NCBI RefSeq assembly: GCF_000718305.1
Contig: NZ_JOFQ01000002.1
Coordinates: 372,001-436,000, forward strand
Source of the DNA: Streptomyces niger
Lineage (GTDB): Bacteria; Actinomycetota; Actinomycetes; Streptomycetales; Streptomycetaceae
Length of the DNA stretch: 64,000 nucleotides
Direction: 5' to 3'
This document shows, one piece after another, positions 1 to 6,793 of this stretch. The notes beneath the pieces are model-generated. The model worked only from the letters and a program-made list of their open reading frames with translations, had not been told where the DNA came from and searched no databases. Position 1 is the stretch's first letter, and each line of letters opens with the position of its first letter. Position numbers and translations under genes: made by a program.

Positions 1-1
1 G

Positions 2-1159
2 GTCGCCGGCGTGGGCGTCCTCATCGCGCTCGGTGCGATCCTCGGCAAGCTGCTCGCCGATTCCGGCGGCGCCGACCAGATCGTCGACACCATCCTCGCC
101 AAGTCCAGCAGACGGATGATGCCGTGGGCGATGGTGCTGATCGCCGCGATCGTAGGCCTGCCGCTCTTCTTCGAGGTCGGCATCGTGCTGCTGATCCCGG
201 TCGTGCTGCTGGTCGCCAAGCGCGGCAACTTCTCCCTCATGCGGATCGGCATCCCGGCGCTGGCGGGCCTCTCCGTCATGCACGGCCTGATCCCGCCGCA
301 CCCCGGCCCGCTCGTCGCCATCGACGCGATCAAGGCCAACCTGGGTGTCACCCTCGGCCTCGGCGTGATCGTCGCGATCCCCACCGCGATCCTGGCCGGC
401 CCGGTCTTCTCCCGCTTCGCGTCCCGCTGGGTGGACATCGCCCCGCCGGAGAAGATGATCCCCCAGCGGCCGTCCGAGGAGCTGGAGAAGCGCCCGAGCT
501 TCGGCGCGACCCTCGCCACCGTGCTGCTGCCGGTCGTCCTGATGCTGGCCAAGGCGCTGGTCGACATCATCGTCGACGACCCCGAGGCCCAGGTGCAGCG
601 GATCTTCGACGTGATCGGCTCGCCGCTGATCGCCCTGCTGGTCGCGGTGCTGGTCGGCATGTTCACCCTCGGCAAGGCCGCGGGCTTCAGCATGGGCCGG
701 CTCTCCTCGACCGTGGAGAAGTCCCTCGCCCCGATCGCCGGCATCCTGCTGATCGTCGGCGCGGGCGGCGGCTTCAAGCAGACCCTGGTCGACGTCGGCG
801 TCGGCGACATGATCCTGGACCTGTCCAAGGACTGGGGCCTGCCCGCGCTGCTGCTGGCCTGGCTGATCGCGGTCGCCATCCGGCTCGCGACCGGCTCCGC
901 CACCGTCGCCACGGTGTCCGCCGCCGGCCTCGTCGCCCCGCTGGCCGCCGACATGAGCACCACCCACGCCGCGCTCATGGTCCTCGCGGTCGGTGCCGGT
1001 TCGCTCTTCTTCAGCCACGTCAACGACGCGGGCTTCTGGCTGGTGAAGGAGTACTTCGGGATGAAGGTCGGTCAGACGGTCAAGACCTGGTCCCTGATGG
1101 AGACGGTGATCTCCGTCGTCTCGATCATCTGCGTACTGCTGCTGTCGCTGGTGGTGTAG
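2..1159 (+). CDS. GntP-family gluconate/H+ symporter, 5' truncated by window edge
   Basis: The frame is open from the first bases, so the N-terminus lies upstream. About 385 residues are visible, against roughly 450 in complete GntP permeases. The protein is a series of hydrophobic segments with polar breaks. The segment GLSVMHGLIPPHPGPLVAID is typical of the GntP/ArsB-like fold, and the C-terminal part carries a GSATVAT loop and FSHVNDAGFW, both hallmarks of GntP transporters. The family imports gluconate or related sugar acids across the cytoplasmic membrane with protons. A strong hairpin follows the stop codon. The exact substrate cannot be read from this fragment, and a gluconate kinase would be expected upstream of the window. 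Confidence 0.9.
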   Translation, partial: VAGVGVLIALGAILGKLLADSGGADQIVDTILAKSSRRMMPWAMVLIAAIVGLPLFFEVGIVLLIPVVLLVAKRGNFSLMRIGIPALAGLSVMHGLIPPHPGPLVAIDAIKANLGVTLGLGVIVAIPTAILAGPVFSRFASRWVDIAPPEKMIPQRPSEELEKRPSFGATLATVLLPVVLMLAKALVDIIVDDPEAQVQRIFDVIGSPLIALLVAVLVGMFTLGKAAGFSMGRLSSTVEKSLAPIAGILLIVGAGGGFKQTLVDVGVGDMILDLSKDWGLPALLLAWLIAVAIRLATGSATVATVSAAGLVAPLAADMSTTHAALMVLAVGAGSLFFSHVNDAGFWLVKEYFGMKVGQTVKTWSLMETVISVVSIICVLLLSLVV

Positions 1160-1191
1160 CCGGGCACGGGACCCGGTAGGAGATATCGCGT

Positions 1192-1236
1192 CGCGAAGGG
1201 CCGTACGGACGGATAGCGTCCGTACTGCCCTTCGCG
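1192..1236. terminator. Long hairpin after the gntP-like gene
   Basis: Arms CGCGAAGGGC and GCCCTTCGCG (10 bp) are followed inwards by one C/T mismatch and then GTACGGACG/CGTCCGTAC (9 bp), with a 5-nt loop. There is no U-tract, which is usual in high-GC actinobacteria. It lies 32 bp after the permease stop and before the next gene, so it most likely ends permease transcription. Confidence 0.75.
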
Positions 1237-1266
1237 GCTTCCCGTACGAGAGGTGTGAGGCGACCC

Positions 1267-1743
1267 ATGACCACCGATCCCGGCACCGGCGAGGACCCGG
1301 CGGTCGACCACGCGCTGGTGCGCGCCGCCGAGGAGGCCGTGGCGGCGTACGCGCGCGGTGACGACCACACCGTGGCGGCGGCGGCCCGGACCGCCGACGG
1401 CCGGATCGTCACCGGCCTGAACGTCCACCACTTCACCGGTGGCCCCTGCGCCGAGCTGGTCGTCATGGGGGCCGCGGCCGCGCAGGGCGCGTACGACCTC
1501 CGGCAGATCGTGGCGGTCGCCGATGGGGGGCGTGGCGTGCTCCCGCCCTGCGGCCGCTGCCGCCAGGTGCTGCTGGATTACCACCCGGACCTCACCGTGA
1601 TCGTCGGCGCGGGGGACGACCGCCGCGCCCTGCCGGTCCGCGCGCTGCTGCCCGTGGCGTACGTGGCGGCCGAGCAGCAGGACGGAGCGGAGGGCGGGCC
1701 GGCGACCGCGGCGCCCGGTCAGCCCTCCGGCAGCCAGGAGTAA
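1267..1743 (+). CDS. Cytidine-deaminase-fold enzyme resembling blasticidin-S deaminase
   Basis: This is a 158-residue zinc deaminase. The motif HFTGGPCAELVVMG supplies the catalytic Glu and one zinc Cys, and PCGRCRQVLLD supplies the other two. HFTGGPCAE replaces the NASYGLxxCAE seen in housekeeping cytidine deaminases (compare the true cdd at 20.97 kb) and is what I remember from blasticidin-S deaminases. The family hydrolyses the 4-amino group of cytosine nucleosides or nucleoside antibiotics. The ATG at 1267 is preferred over the in-frame GTG at 1255 because GTGAGG sits at ribosome-binding distance. The 3' end overlaps the convergent GNAT gene by 25 bp. Function as a resistance enzyme is inference from the motif. 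Confidence 0.8.
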   Translation: MTTDPGTGEDPAVDHALVRAAEEAVAAYARGDDHTVAAAARTADGRIVTGLNVHHFTGGPCAELVVMGAAAAQGAYDLRQIVAVADGGRGVLPPCGRCRQVLLDYHPDLTVIVGAGDDRRALPVRALLPVAYVAAEQQDGAEGGPATAAPGQPSGSQE

Positions 1744-2192
1744 CGCACGTCCGGTTCCCGCTCCTCGTTGTCCCGGCCGTCGGTGCGGAACCGTTCGCGG
1801 AAGCCGTGGCGCAGGTAGAAGCGCTGTGCGGGCCGGTTGACCTGGAAGGTCCACAGCGCCAGGCCGCCGGGGCGGCGCTCCTTCGCCAGCGCGACGAAGC
1901 GGTCACCGAGGCCCTGGCCGCGCCGTTCCGGGGCGAGGTAGAGCTGGTCCAGCTCTACCGCGCCGTGCAGCACCATCATTCCGACGATCTCGCCGCTGGC
2001 GTCCGCGACCCAGGTCTCCCGCTCCGGCACGACCACCGTGCGGAACCACGCCCGTACCGCGTCGTCGGTGTGCGGCCGTACGACGCCGGGCAGCGCGGCG
2101 TCGTACGAGCGCAGCCACACCTCGGCCACGCCTGCCGCGTCCGCCGGCCCGGCCCGCCGCAGGACGGCGCGTTCCGTTCTCGTCTCGTCCAT
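1719..2192 (-). CDS. GNAT-family N-acetyltransferase
   Basis: 157 residues in the GNAT fold. The acetyl-CoA pyrophosphate-binding loop is ERRGQGLGDRFV (motif A, R/Q-x-x-G-x-G/A), preceded by the beta-strand ELDQLYLAP and followed by LWTFQVNRPAQRFYLRHGF, the usual motif B. The family transfers an acetyl group from acetyl-CoA to an amine of a small molecule or protein; the acceptor is not evident. The start at 2192 (MDETRTER) fits the domain boundary; an extension to 2264 would add a proline/arginine-rich leader overlapping the hairpin. It lies downstream of the flavin monooxygenase on the same strand but is separated from it by a perfect hairpin, so it is probably transcribed separately or at a reduced level. 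Confidence 0.85.
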   Translation of the reverse strand: MDETRTERAVLRRAGPADAAGVAEVWLRSYDAALPGVVRPHTDDAVRAWFRTVVVPERETWVADASGEIVGMMVLHGAVELDQLYLAPERRGQGLGDRFVALAKERRPGGLALWTFQVNRPAQRFYLRHGFRERFRTDGRDNEEREPDVRYSWLPEG

Positions 2193-2250
2193 GGCGCAGC
2201 ACTCTCGTGCACGGGCGGGTGCCCGCGCATCCGGATTGCCGGAACCGGGG

Positions 2251-2284
2251 CCGGTACAGGGCACTCAGGAGTGCCCTGTACCGG
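2251..2284. terminator. Perfect 15-bp hairpin between the monooxygenase and GNAT genes
   Basis: CCGGTACAGGGCACT and AGTGCCCTGTACCGG form a perfect inverted repeat with a 4-nt loop (CAGG). It starts 5 bp beyond the end of the monooxygenase gene on its downstream side. Most likely it is that gene's terminator; an operator for the GNAT gene is the alternative. Confidence 0.7.
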
Positions 2285-2288
2285 GCGC

Positions 2289-3803
2289 TCAGGCCGCGCG
2301 GGCGGTGCCGGGGGCCGCCGGGAAGTGCCGGGCCAGCGCCGCGGCGACCGGGCCCGGCCCCGCTGCGGCCACGGCGACGTAGCCGTCGGGGCGGACGAGG
2401 AAGAGGCCGCCGTCGCCGTACGCCTGCCGGGCGTGGTCCGCGGCGTCGAGCAGGTCGGGCGCGGGGCCGCCGATCCGGTACGTGCGGACGTGCGCGGCCC
2501 ACTCGGCGGCCGGCCGCGGCGGCTCGGCGCCGTCGAGGGCGAGCAGGGTGAAGTGCGGGCCGCGGAAGGCGTCGAAGAGGCGGAACGGCGCGCCGTCGGG
2601 GGTGGTGCACGGCGCGTCGGGCGCCCGGTCGCCGGCCCGCAGCGCGTCCGGCGCGAGGCCGTCGCGGTGCTCGCCGGTCAGCGGCGACTCGCGGTACCCC
2701 AGCGTGAGCTGGTGCAGGTCGCGGCCGCGCCGCAGCGAGCGGGAGCGGTGCAGCCGGGTGCTGGTCTCCAGGATTCCGGCGGCGACCGGCAGCCGCTCGG
2801 CCTCGTACGTGTCCAGCAGCGCTTCGGGCGCGCCGTGCCGCAGTACCTGGCCGAGCTTCCACCCGAGGTTGTAGGCGTCCTGGACGCTGGTGTTCAGGCC
2901 CTGGCCACCGGCGGGGGAGTGGATGTGCGCGGCGTCCCCGGCGAGGAAGACCCGGCCGTCGCGGAACCGCTCGGCCATCCCGGCGCGGGGCCGGTAGACC
3001 GAGGTCCACAGCACCTCGCGGACCTGTCCGGCGGTGAGGTGGGTGTGGGCCGCGAGGGTCGCGCGGACGGCCTCGTGACGGGTGTCCGGGGCGTCGGCGG
3101 AGAGCGCCGCCATGGTCTGGAAGCTGTCCGTCCCGGCGAGCGGCAGCAGCGTGACGAAGCCGCCGCCCGGCTGCGGGAAGAGATGCCAGTGGTCCCGGTC
3201 CAGGCCGTCGACGCGTACGTCGGCGAGCAGCGCGGCGCCCGGCTCCAGGTCCGGGCCGCTCATCGGGGTGCCGAGCTGCCGGCGGACGGCGCTGCGGCCG
3301 CCGTCGGCGCCGACCAGGTACCGGGCGCGTACGGTGCGCACCGTCCCGTCCGCGAGCGAGGTCAGCTCCGCGCCGACGCCCTCCGCGTCCTGCCGGAACC
3401 CCGTCAGCTCGGTCCCGAACCGGACGCTCCCGCCCAGCTCCGCCAGCCGCTCGTGGAGCAGCTCCGCGTTGCGCCACTGCGGGACCATCAGTGTGTTGGA
3501 GTACGGGGTGCCCGGCGTCGGCGCCACCCGCTCCACCATTTCGAACGTCTCCTTGATCTGCCCGTCCTGCCAGGTGGCCATGGGCGGGTACAGGCCGCCC
3601 GCTGCCCGCACGGCGGCCAGCACTCCCAGGTCGTCGTAGACCTCCTGGGTGCGCGGCTGCAGGCCGGTGCCGCGGGCACCGGGCGAGAGGCCGTCCTGCC
3701 GCTCGACGACCAGCGCGCGCACGCCCCGGCGGGCGAGGTCGATGCCGAGCGCCAGGCCGGTCGGGCCGGCCCCTGCGATGAGTACGTCCACGGTCGTGTC
3801 CAT
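2289..3803 (-). CDS. FAD-dependent aromatic monooxygenase (PheA/TfdB family)
   Basis: 504 residues with the three class A flavoprotein hydroxylase motifs in order. The N-terminal dinucleotide fold is DVLIAGAGPTGLALG; the DG motif is GADGGRSAVRRQL near residue 170; the GD motif is VFLAGDAAHIHSPAGGQG near residue 285, followed by LNTSVQDAYNLGWKL. A thioredoxin-like C-terminal domain follows. Such enzymes hydroxylate phenolic or polyketide substrates using NAD(P)H and O2. The start MDTTVDV at 3803 fits the Rossmann strand and leaves a 74-bp divergent promoter shared with the TetR gene, whose two operators flank the promoter. Expression is therefore probably induced by an aromatic or antibiotic ligand of that TetR protein. 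The substrate is unknown. Confidence 0.9.
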   Translation of the reverse strand: MDTTVDVLIAGAGPTGLALGIDLARRGVRALVVERQDGLSPGARGTGLQPRTQEVYDDLGVLAAVRAAGGLYPPMATWQDGQIKETFEMVERVAPTPGTPYSNTLMVPQWRNAELLHERLAELGGSVRFGTELTGFRQDAEGVGAELTSLADGTVRTVRARYLVGADGGRSAVRRQLGTPMSGPDLEPGAALLADVRVDGLDRDHWHLFPQPGGGFVTLLPLAGTDSFQTMAALSADAPDTRHEAVRATLAAHTHLTAGQVREVLWTSVYRPRAGMAERFRDGRVFLAGDAAHIHSPAGGQGLNTSVQDAYNLGWKLGQVLRHGAPEALLDTYEAERLPVAAGILETSTRLHRSRSLRRGRDLHQLTLGYRESPLTGEHRDGLAPDALRAGDRAPDAPCTTPDGAPFRLFDAFRGPHFTLLALDGAEPPRPAAEWAAHVRTYRIGGPAPDLLDAADHARQAYGDGGLFLVRPDGYVAVAAAGPGPVAAALARHFPAAPGTARAA

Positions 3804-3819
3804 CCCCGTTCCCCTGTCC

Positions 3820-3832
3820 TTAACGCTGTTAA
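3820..3832. promoter_or_regulatory. TetR operator 1 (TTAAC-N3-GTTAA)
   Basis: TTAACGCTGTTAA is a symmetric 13-mer located 17 bp upstream of the monooxygenase start. An identical arrangement recurs 36 bp away (centre to centre), about 3.4 helical turns. The pair sits between a TetR gene and its divergent target, the classical layout of TetR autoregulation. Confidence 0.75.
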
Positions 3833-3855
3833 GTGGTCTGTTCCCGAGCATGGGC

Positions 3856-3868
3856 TTAACGGTGTTAA
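3856..3868. promoter_or_regulatory. TetR operator 2 (TTAAC-N3-GTTAA), overlaps the TetR -10 region
   Basis: TTAACGGTGTTAA ends 9 bp before the TetR ATG. The hexamer TTAAAT (3865-3870) overlaps its right half and is placed exactly for a leaderless transcript starting at the ATG, so binding here would block the regulator's own promoter. Confidence 0.75.
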
Positions 3869-3877
3869 ATTGTCAAC

Positions 3878-4573
3878 ATGGCTTCGCGACTGGACCGGAC
3901 ACAGGTGGTGGACACCGCTCTGCGGCTGCTGAACGAGGTGGGACTGGACGGGCTCACCCTGCGCCGCATCGCGAAGGAGCTGAACGTCCAGGCCCCGGCC
4001 CTGTACTGGCACTTCAAGAACAAGCAGGAACTGCTCGACGAGATGGCCACCGAGATGTTCCGGCGGATGGCCGCGGAGTTCGCCGGCGCCCCGCCGGGCG
4101 GCTCCGACGCGAACTGGCAGGACATGCTGCGGGTGAGCTGCCGCACGCTGCGCCGTACGCTCCTGGGCTACCGCGACGGCGGCAAGGTCTTCTCCGGTAC
4201 GCGGATGACCGACGACAGCTACGCCGCGCCGATGGACGCCCTGCTGCGGGCGCTGACGGATGCCGGCTTCACGCTCGGCGAGGCGGCGCACGCCTGGTGG
4301 GCCGCGTACAACTTCACGATCGGCCTGGTCATCGAGGAGCAGTCGGTCTTCCCCGAGCCCGGCGCGCCGGAGCAACGCACCCCGGACTCCCGGGACCCGG
4401 CCTACGACCTCGGCGACCGCGAGCGCCGGCTCGCGGACCGGTATCCGCTCGCGGCCGCCGTGGGCCGGGAGTTCTTCGACGACTTCGACCGCGCCTTCGA
4501 GGGCGGCCTGCGCATCGTCATCGCGGGGGTGGAGGCGACGGTGCCGCGCGGGGGTGCCGACGAAACACCCTGA
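3878..4573 (+). CDS. TetR/AcrR-family repressor with TetR_C-type ligand domain
   Basis: 231 residues. The N-terminal helix-turn-helix spans about residues 8-52: ALRLLNEVGLDGLTLRRIAK, then ALYWHFKNKQELLDEM, which is the ALYWHxxNK variant of classical TetR (tetracycline repressor) proteins. The C-terminal part matches the TetR_C ligand-binding helices (YRDGGKVFSGTR, FTIGLVIEEQS). No Shine-Dalgarno sequence is visible; TTAAAT lies 7 nt upstream, suggesting a leaderless mRNA. It is divergent from the flavin monooxygenase with two TTAACNNNGTTAA palindromes between them, so it most likely represses both genes and releases on binding an aromatic or polyketide ligand. The DNA coding for its C-terminus is nearly repeated at 5529-5551. 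Confidence 0.92.
   Translation: MASRLDRTQVVDTALRLLNEVGLDGLTLRRIAKELNVQAPALYWHFKNKQELLDEMATEMFRRMAAEFAGAPPGGSDANWQDMLRVSCRTLRRTLLGYRDGGKVFSGTRMTDDSYAAPMDALLRALTDAGFTLGEAAHAWWAAYNFTIGLVIEEQSVFPEPGAPEQRTPDSRDPAYDLGDRERRLADRYPLAAAVGREFFDDFDRAFEGGLRIVIAGVEATVPRGGADETP
4518..4540 (+). repeat. 23-bp direct repeat, left copy (inside the tetR 3' end)
   Basis: 22 of 23 bases match the copy at 5529-5551; the core is ATCGCGGGGG, then T in this copy or C in the other, then GGAGGCGACG. The two copies flank the toxin-antitoxin pair. Confidence 0.6.
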
Positions 4574-4639
4574 CGTTCCCGCGGTCGCCGACGTGGCACC
4601 GGATCACCGCTTCGGGTGATGGTCGAGGTCGAAGTTTCG

Positions 4640-4647
4640 AAGTACTT
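4640..4647. promoter_or_regulatory. AAGTACTT palindrome in the antitoxin promoter
   Basis: The 8-bp palindrome AAGTACTT ends 8 bp before the antitoxin ATG and sits in a run with two further AAGT repeats (GAAGTTTCGAAGT...AAAGT). Antitoxins usually repress their own promoter, so this is the best operator candidate, but it is short. Confidence 0.35.
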
Positions 4648-4655
4648 TCAAAGTC

Positions 4656-5135
4656 ATGGCCCCGGAACGTGCTGCCGTGAACTTCTCCGAGCTGGTGAAC
4701 AAGAACAAGCAAACGCTTGCTCGTCTGCGGGAAACGCCCCGGCTGCTGCTCCATCGCCGGGACGGTGAGGACCTCCTCCTCACCACGGCGACGCGGGCCG
4801 AACAGGACCGGACCGTGGTGTCGGCCGCCACCCGCATGCTCGCCGCATTCGCACGGCGCGAACCGGGCAGCCTGGAGCTCCTCCTCGACATACTGCCGGA
4901 GGCGTTTCCCTGGGTCCGCTTCCTGCCGGAGCCGGACATCCATGCCTTCGCCGTCGAACTGGTCGACACCATGCGTGCCGCCGACTCGGTCGACAACAGT
5001 GCTTCCGTTGCCCAGTTGCTCGTCGCCTGGCAACACACCGCGGAGGCGCACTCCGACCCGGAACTGCTGGCCGCACTGACCGGACACCACGACGACGACT
5101 ACGGTCAGGCGCACACGCCGCGGCACGCCTCGTGA
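4656..5135 (+). CDS. Putative type II antitoxin, Phd/YefM-like N-terminus
   Basis: 159 residues. The first 45 (NFSELVNKNKQTLARLRETP followed by RLLLHRRDGEDLLLTTATRA) look like the Phd/YefM fold: a short FSEL strand-helix, then two strands with a charged turn and DLxLTT. The remaining hundred residues are helical and unfamiliar, and the protein is longer than classical Phd (about 75-90). It overlaps the downstream toxin-like gene by 4 bp (GTGA), the usual coupling of an antitoxin with its toxin. The predicted role is to bind and neutralise that toxin and to autoregulate the promoter. The assignment rests on N-terminal resemblance plus gene order. The ATG at 4656 has no clear ribosome-binding site; GTG 4677 is an alternative. 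Confidence 0.65.
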   Translation: MAPERAAVNFSELVNKNKQTLARLRETPRLLLHRRDGEDLLLTTATRAEQDRTVVSAATRMLAAFARREPGSLELLLDILPEAFPWVRFLPEPDIHAFAVELVDTMRAADSVDNSASVAQLLVAWQHTAEAHSDPELLAALTGHHDDDYGQAHTPRHAS

Positions 5136-5491
5136 CGCCGGGCCGAGGCGATCGTGCCGCCCCACCCGCTCCGGAGGGCCAGTGGGACGTCCGGTTCGCC
5201 GACGCGGCTGCGGCCAAGGGCTGGGACTGTCTCGCCCAGCAGGCTCGCGAGAACACGTACCGGGCCTGGCTGACCATGCGTACGGACCCCAGGCCGACGA
5301 CGGAGACTCCACGGCATCACCGGCTGAAAGGGGCATTGGCCCACGGTGCGTTCCGTGGACATGCCTGCGAGCAGTGGCAGATCGAGGGGACCGGCGGCGG
5401 ACGCGTCTGGTATCTCGCCGACACCACGCGCGACACGTGCTGGATCACTTACGCCGGCACGGCTCACCCGCGCGCGACGGATCGTCGGTGA
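5132..5491 (+). CDS. Putative RelE/ParE-fold toxin
   Basis: 119 residues beginning with GTG that overlaps the antitoxin stop. The order of elements matches RelE-like toxins: an N-terminal strand (WDVRFADAAAAKGWDCL), helices carrying ARENTYRAWLTMR, the central PRHHRLKGALAHGAFRGHAC (compare HRLKG in RelE/YoeB relatives), then GGGRVWYLADTTRDTCWITY, the antiparallel strands bearing basic and aromatic active-site residues, and a C-terminal GTAHPRATD. Such toxins are usually ribosome-dependent mRNA endonucleases. Identification is by pattern, not by search. The TA pair is flanked by 23-bp repeats, and the neighbouring genes have no related function, consistent with acquisition as a module. Confidence 0.65.
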   Translation: MTPGRGDRAAPPAPEGQWDVRFADAAAAKGWDCLAQQARENTYRAWLTMRTDPRPTTETPRHHRLKGALAHGAFRGHACEQWQIEGTGGGRVWYLADTTRDTCWITYAGTAHPRATDRR

Positions 5492-5528
5492 CGGTACGCG
5501 GGGAGAGGGGCGCGCCGGCTCGCAGGCC

Positions 5529-5551
5529 TCATCGCGGGGGCGGAGGCGACG
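5529..5551 (+). repeat. 23-bp direct repeat, right copy
   Basis: Matches 4518-4540 at 22 of 23 positions. It lies in the 171-bp gap between the toxin and the acyltransferase gene. No convincing gene is visible in that gap, although a minus-strand frame reading MIQNHGGRVDVALSERDV crosses it and could be a gene remnant. Confidence 0.6.
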
Positions 5552-5662
5552 TCGCGCTCGGACAGCGCGACGTCGACGCGGCCGCCGTGGTTCTGGATCA
5601 TCACCTGGAGGCCGTGCTGGAACCCCGGAACGCGGACTGACCGGCCGGCCGGCCCGCTCGGT

Positions 5663-6793
5663 TCACCCCATGAGGGATCGTTTCAGCCGGGGGGTCAGGG
5701 GGCGCTCTATGAAGCGGTACAGACACCAGGCCAGGGCGAGCATCAGCGTGACGGTCAGGGGGAGGGTGGCCGCAGCGGGGAGGCCGAGGGTCACGTGCAG
5801 CCAGTGCACCGTGACCCAGCCCAGGTGTTCGTGTATCAGGTAGAAGGGGTAGGTCAGCGCGCCGGCGACGGTCAGCCAGCGCCAGTTCGCCCACCGCAGC
5901 TTGCCCAGCGCGACGGCCGCGACCAGCAGATAGCCGACGGTGACGACGGCGATGATGCCGAACGAGGAGCGGTAGGAGAACGCGTTCGGCAGGTCCGCCG
6001 CGTGCCACAGCCGGGTGACCGCGTAGTGCTGGCCGAGCAGCCAGCTGACCGCGACGATCGCCCAGCCGGTGGTGTCCCGGGGGCCGTAGCGGTGGATCAG
6101 GTAGAAGCCGATGCCGCCGATGAAGAACGGCGCGTACTCCGGCATCAGCACGATGTCGAGGACGGAGTTGTTCGCCGCCTCGGCGACCACGGCGGCCAGC
6201 GTCCAGCCGGCGCAGAACATCACCACCCGGCCGCGGGTGGCGCCGGGCAGCACGACGCAGAGCGCGAAGAGCGCGTAGAAGCGCATCTCGGCCCAGAGCG
6301 TCCAGCACACGCCGAGCACCCGGTCCACGCCCAGCGGCATCTGCAGCATGGTGAGGTTGGTCAGCGCGTCGGTGGGGGAGACCGCCTCGTACGCCACCCA
6401 GGGGAGGGCGAACACGGCGGTCACGAGTATGACGGCGGCCCAGTAGGCGGGGAAGAGGCGGGAGACGCGGGAGGCGAAGAACGCCCTGAGCGGCCGCCCC
6501 CAGCCGCTCATGCAGATCACGAAGCCGCTGATGACGAAGAAGATCTGCACGCCCAGGCAGCCGTACGCGAAGAACTGCGAGGCGGTCGGGAACTGGTGGG
6601 TGGGCGAACCGCCCCAGGCGTCGCTGATCTCGCCGTCCCGGCCGCCGTAGTGGTACGCGGCCACCATCAGGGCGGCGAGCAGGCGCAGCCCGTCCAGCGC
6701 GCGCAGCCGGGGCGGGCCGACGGCGCGCAGCGGCACGGGTGCGCCCGGCTGCCGGTGGGCGGGGAGGGAGGGGGGAGCCGGTGCGGTGGTCAT
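5663..6793 (-). CDS. Membrane acyltransferase, Acyltransferase_3 family
   Basis: 376 residues with about ten hydrophobic segments. Family motifs are visible: RALDGLRLLAALMVAAYHY near the N-terminus (usual form LRGLAALxVVxxH), GVQIFFVISGFVI (FFxxSGF) about residue 95, and a C-terminal LIHEHLGW/FIERPLTPRLK (H and ERP as in OafA-type proteins). These enzymes O-acetylate surface polysaccharides at the cytoplasmic membrane. It is the third gene of a leftward operon and overlaps the polysialyltransferase-like gene by 4 bp (ATGA), so it probably acetylates the nonulosonic-acid polymer made here. The start at 6793 is fixed by that overlap. Confidence 0.9.
   Translation of the reverse strand: MTTAPAPPSLPAHRQPGAPVPLRAVGPPRLRALDGLRLLAALMVAAYHYGGRDGEISDAWGGSPTHQFPTASQFFAYGCLGVQIFFVISGFVICMSGWGRPLRAFFASRVSRLFPAYWAAVILVTAVFALPWVAYEAVSPTDALTNLTMLQMPLGVDRVLGVCWTLWAEMRFYALFALCVVLPGATRGRVVMFCAGWTLAAVVAEAANNSVLDIVLMPEYAPFFIGGIGFYLIHRYGPRDTTGWAIVAVSWLLGQHYAVTRLWHAADLPNAFSYRSSFGIIAVVTVGYLLVAAVALGKLRWANWRWLTVAGALTYPFYLIHEHLGWVTVHWLHVTLGLPAAATLPLTVTLMLALAWCLYRFIERPLTPRLKRSLMG

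Noticed and set aside
1806..3932. 708-codon open frame opposite the flavin monooxygenase, and similar long frames at 15758-18496 (minus), 57581-59254 (plus), 26633-27886 (plus) and 30-kb neighbours
   Set aside because: They lie antisense to well-supported genes, have extreme Arg/Gly/Val or Arg/Pro composition and no motifs. Long antisense frames are normal in very G/C-rich DNA.
5527..5640. Minus-strand frame GFQHGLQVMIQNHGGRVDVALSERD between toxin and acyltransferase
   Set aside because: Reads like protein but has no start, no family I recognise and is only about 40 codons; mentioned as a possible remnant only.
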